In this document: positions 13,778 to 15,704 of the stretch, in pieces
How positions within the stretch are numbered: position 1 is the stretch's first letter
Layout: each line of letters begins with the position of its first letter
Assembly (NCBI GenBank): GCA_964547995.1
Contig: CAZJRB010000148.1
Span: 1 to 15,704 of the forward strand
Length of the DNA stretch: 15,704 nucleotides
Direction of reading: 5' to 3'
DNA from: CAZJRB01 sp964547995
Lineage (GTDB): Bacteria; Planctomycetota; Planctomycetia; Pirellulales; Thermoguttaceae
Made by a program: the position numbers and the translations under genes
Notes under the pieces: model-generated
The model's input: the letters and a program-made list of their open reading frames with translations, nothing else
What the model was told of the DNA's origin: nothing
The model's database searches: none

Positions 13778-15331
13778 TTACGTCTCCGTCCGCAGATCCG
13801 AAACGGCACCGCCCAGCGCCTCCAGCCAGCGGCGAGGTCCCCTCTCGGGCAGTTTTTTAACAAGCGCCGCGGTTCCGAGCAGTTGCAGCTCGGGATCGGG
13901 AAGTTCGGCGAGCCGGTCCTGCAAGATTTCTACGGCAGGTCGATCGCCAATGTGCCCGTTGCCGATGGCGTCGAATTCCTCAAGCCTCCCCACAATGAAG
14001 TTGATCAACTCATCCCGGTCGGCAAAGATCTCTTCTTCAAAGTTACGGCTCTGTTGCTCTAGCAGGCGGGTGAGGCAGTTGTAGAACAACGACTCGATGT
14101 TTCCCTCCCAGAATTCGCGTATCTCCTGGTCGACCGACTCGCCCTTGTTGCGGCGTTGCCGAAGTAGGTCAACGACTTGCTCCTTGGCGGCGAGGATCAA
14201 TTCGTCAGACCCGTCCGCTGTGATTTGGTGCAGGTCGAATTGCTCTTGGGTGGTCAGGTGATTGGCCGCCGTGATGAAGTCGGGGGCACCCTCAATGATC
14301 TGCAACTGCTCGGCCACCCTGGGATCGAGTACGCTGCTTAAGTTAACGCCGGTCTCCTTGAGTCGAACCCGAACGCTCGCATCCACCAACGCGTGCAGAT
14401 CGGACCTGTCCCTTGCACGAGATTTGGCGTCCTGGAGGATCTCCGTCCACGCGTTGGGTGGAATCAGTGGGGTCACCGCACCGTCCGTGTTGGTGCAGGG
14501 TAAGCTGCCGAGGACGTTTGCGGGCAGTTTCAGTTCTCCCACGGAACGAACGAGTTTTTCTGAATCGGTCATTCTTCCGTGATCTTCAAGCCAATCAACC
14601 AGCGTCAAAGCATAAACGAGCGAATGCCGAAATTCGAGTATTGAGGCGTCGACCAAGTCAATTAACCCGGCGGAATCTACGCGTTCGAGTTTTGTTTGGA
14701 CTTTGCACAGTCCATTCTTTTCGCAGAAAGGTTCATCAAAGATTGACAAGATCCCACCTTCGTCGAGCCAGCGATCGGCGAATGTTTCGGGCAACGTCAA
14801 ATATTCCTGGATTTGCCGCACCGACAGCTTCGCGATCTCCCGTTCCCGATCCTCATGTGCGTAACGGTTACGCACCTCGACAGCCCGAACAGCGTTGATG
14901 TAGTTTCCGATCGTACCATCGGAAATGCCCATCTCTTTGGCGAGAGCGCGGGCTGAGAGTTTGCGAATCTTCATCATCTCTTGGAACATTCGGCCCAGCT
15001 TCACCGGGTTGTCACGACCCCCTCGATTTCGCTTGTAGCATTCCAGGCGGATCTCGAAGTCGTCCGCATTGACAACTTCGCAGGGGACTTCTGTGAACCC
15101 CAACTGTTGGGCAACCCGCAGAGCATGAGCCCCGTCGACGACCTCGAAGCGGTCCCCGGTCGCACGAACCACAATCGGTTTGGGGAGCTTGTCGAGACGT
15201 TCCACTTCGCGGCGGTACTGGGCAAACTTTTCCTTGCCCATCTCGTTAGGATTGAACTCGTTTGGATCGATCTTTTCGGTCTCGATCATCGTGACCGCGA
15301 TCTCTCCGCCGCGTCTATTTTGGGTAGTCAT
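13778..15331 (-). CDS. ParB-like (ParB/RepB/Spo0J) N-domain protein, first gene of the operon
   Basis: 517 residues; AGGA lies 8 nt before the ATG. Residues about 13-90 form a ParB/sulfiredoxin-like N-terminal domain with VVDGAHALRVAQQLG (64-78) in the place of the GERRxxA nucleotide-binding box, then NRGGRDNPVKLGRMFQEM (102-119) in the place of box III. A helix-turn-helix follows at about 124-150 (LSARALAKEMGISDGTIGNY). This order matches chromosomal and plasmid ParB. The C-terminal 350 residues are helical and not recognised, much longer than in segregation ParB (about 300 residues in total). No ParA gene is next to it, which argues against a standard partition locus. It probably binds DNA sites, possibly the palindromes upstream, and may use CTP as ParB does. 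The Arg-poor box II (AHALR instead of ERR) makes CTPase activity uncertain. Confidence 0.82.
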   Translation of the reverse strand: MTTQNRRGGEIAVTMIETEKIDPNEFNPNEMGKEKFAQYRREVERLDKLPKPIVVRATGDRFEVVDGAHALRVAQQLGFTEVPCEVVNADDFEIRLECYKRNRGGRDNPVKLGRMFQEMMKIRKLSARALAKEMGISDGTIGNYINAVRAVEVRNRYAHEDREREIAKLSVRQIQEYLTLPETFADRWLDEGGILSIFDEPFCEKNGLCKVQTKLERVDSAGLIDLVDASILEFRHSLVYALTLVDWLEDHGRMTDSEKLVRSVGELKLPANVLGSLPCTNTDGAVTPLIPPNAWTEILQDAKSRARDRSDLHALVDASVRVRLKETGVNLSSVLDPRVAEQLQIIEGAPDFITAANHLTTQEQFDLHQITADGSDELILAAKEQVVDLLRQRRNKGESVDQEIREFWEGNIESLFYNCLTRLLEQQSRNFEEEIFADRDELINFIVGRLEEFDAIGNGHIGDRPAVEILQDRLAELPDPELQLLGTAALVKKLPERGPRRWLEALGGAVSDLRTET

Positions 15332-15361
15332 GGTTGAAATCCTGAGTGGTAAGCGTTATGC

Positions 15362-15373
15362 CCGGCATGCCGG
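15362..15373. promoter_or_regulatory. 12-bp palindrome upstream of the ParB-like gene
   Basis: CCGGCATGCCGG is a perfect palindrome 30 nt before the start codon at 15331, well placed for an operator bound by the ParB-like or the HTH protein. Confidence 0.4.
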
Positions 15374-15412
15374 ACGAAAAAGGTAATAGGTAATGTGGTT
15401 GCCGGCGTCGTT

Positions 15413-15424
15413 ACCGGCGCCGGT
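15413..15424. promoter_or_regulatory. Second 12-bp palindrome upstream of the ParB-like gene
   Basis: ACCGGCGCCGGT is a perfect palindrome 51 nt (centre to centre) from the one at 15362. Both contain CCGGC and GCCGG half-sites, so the same dimeric protein could bind both. GC-rich palindromes do arise by chance in such DNA. Confidence 0.35.
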
Positions 15425-15528
15425 GTTTTCGTTGTGGTGGCCGGAGTAGGTTGAGGCAGCCCTAAGGGAAGGTTGAAAGCAGACCCCGGACTGACGTAAA
15501 GTGTTGCTGGGAAAAGGTTTACGGCATC

Positions 15529-15645
15529 TTAGGGTGGGTAAGGTAGGTTGATTCCTATTGTCTACCCTTTTCACCCCTTACTCTCTTTTCTTTTTTTCTT
15601 TTCCCATACCTTAGATAGGAGAGTACCTACCCCACCTACCCTAAA
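15529..15645. repeat. Imperfect inverted repeat flanking a homopyrimidine tract
   Basis: The left arm TTAGGGTGGGTAAGGTAGGT (15529-15548) matches the complement of the right arm (15625-15644, TTAGGGTAGGTGGGGTAGGT when reversed) at 17 of 20 positions. About 76 nt lie between the arms, including the uninterrupted pyrimidine run at 15581-15605. The right arm itself contains ACCTACC twice. Confidence 0.6.
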
Positions 15646-15704
15646 GTATCCTAAGTTCGGGTTTTGCACATTTCACGCGGTCGTTTGCGGCGGGCCAAGG
15701 GCTA

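Larger units (their letters stand above)
15332..15704. other. Upstream region of the ParB-like operon: palindromes, inverted repeat, homopyrimidine tract
   Basis: No supported gene. A minus-strand open frame (15356-15574) has no ribosome binding site and runs across the repeats. The stretch contains two 12-bp palindromes near the start codon, a doubled AGGTAAT at about 15380-15394, a long imperfect inverted repeat (15529-15645) around a 25-nt homopyrimidine run (15581-15605), and no clear -35/-10 pair reading leftward. It looks like a regulatory or replication-type control region. Confidence 0.5.

Noticed and set aside
13778..15331. Reading the ParB-like gene as a chromosome-partition parB
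   Set aside because: It is much longer than segregation ParB, lacks the GERR box, and has no parA next to it.
15356..15574. A 72-residue minus-strand open frame upstream of the ParB-like gene
   Set aside because: It runs through the palindromes and one inverted-repeat arm, lacks a good ribosome binding site, and its composition is not protein-like.

Overview
The window looks like chromosomal DNA of a planctomycete, probably Pirellulales-like. This rests on protein signatures, not on a marker gene. Two large secreted-type proteins carry the N-terminal planctomycete signature (RFERLEARELLD and RLEPLEDRRMLS). There is a membrane-anchored protein with 24-residue leucine-rich repeats behind a FxLRSLL-type segment, a GEVED domain, and a degenerate fragment of a sigma-factor-like protein family that I know from planctomycetes. 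No rRNA, tRNA, CRISPR array, integrase or transposase was seen.

Left part (1-9408), mostly plus strand. An LRR membrane protein (377-1498) is followed by about 600 nt of non-coding DNA. Next comes a putative IdeS/Mac-like cysteine peptidase (2098-3453). It ends in a truncated second copy of its own active-site region in which the catalytic Cys is Ser, and an orphan zinc-ribbon tail (3452-3637) follows in another frame. Three small minus-strand genes come next: a LapA-domain membrane protein, a cold-shock protein and an unknown 70-aa protein. A plus-strand BCP-type peroxiredoxin follows. A degraded spacer (5580-6258) holds the sigma-like remnant, a perfect 10-bp inverted repeat and a very good sigma-70 promoter. 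That promoter serves a 1049-residue mosaic exoprotein: Asp-box repeats, a GEVED domain, five IAGDW propeller-like repeats and a C-terminal HExxHxxGxxD metalloprotease-like domain.

Right part (9409-15704), entirely minus strand. Seven genes run in one direction from 15331 down to 9843. In order of transcription they are: a ParB-like protein; an HTH-containing protein whose ATG directly follows the ParB-like stop codon; a helical protein; a small basic protein with the STGPR-x-EGKA signature, overlapping its predecessor by 82 nt in another frame; a radical SAM protein of the spore-photoproduct-lyase-like group; and two small unknown proteins. A clear intrinsic terminator (9754-9790) closes the set. 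The DNA upstream of the ParB-like gene holds two perfect 12-bp palindromes and a long imperfect inverted repeat around a homopyrimidine tract. This cassette is the best candidate for an undescribed system. ParB-like and STGPR-x-EGKA proteins are typical of mobile elements, so a plasmid- or phage-derived module is likely. A ParB-like protein encoded in one transcription unit with a radical SAM enzyme suggests nucleic-acid binding or modification, but that is inference.
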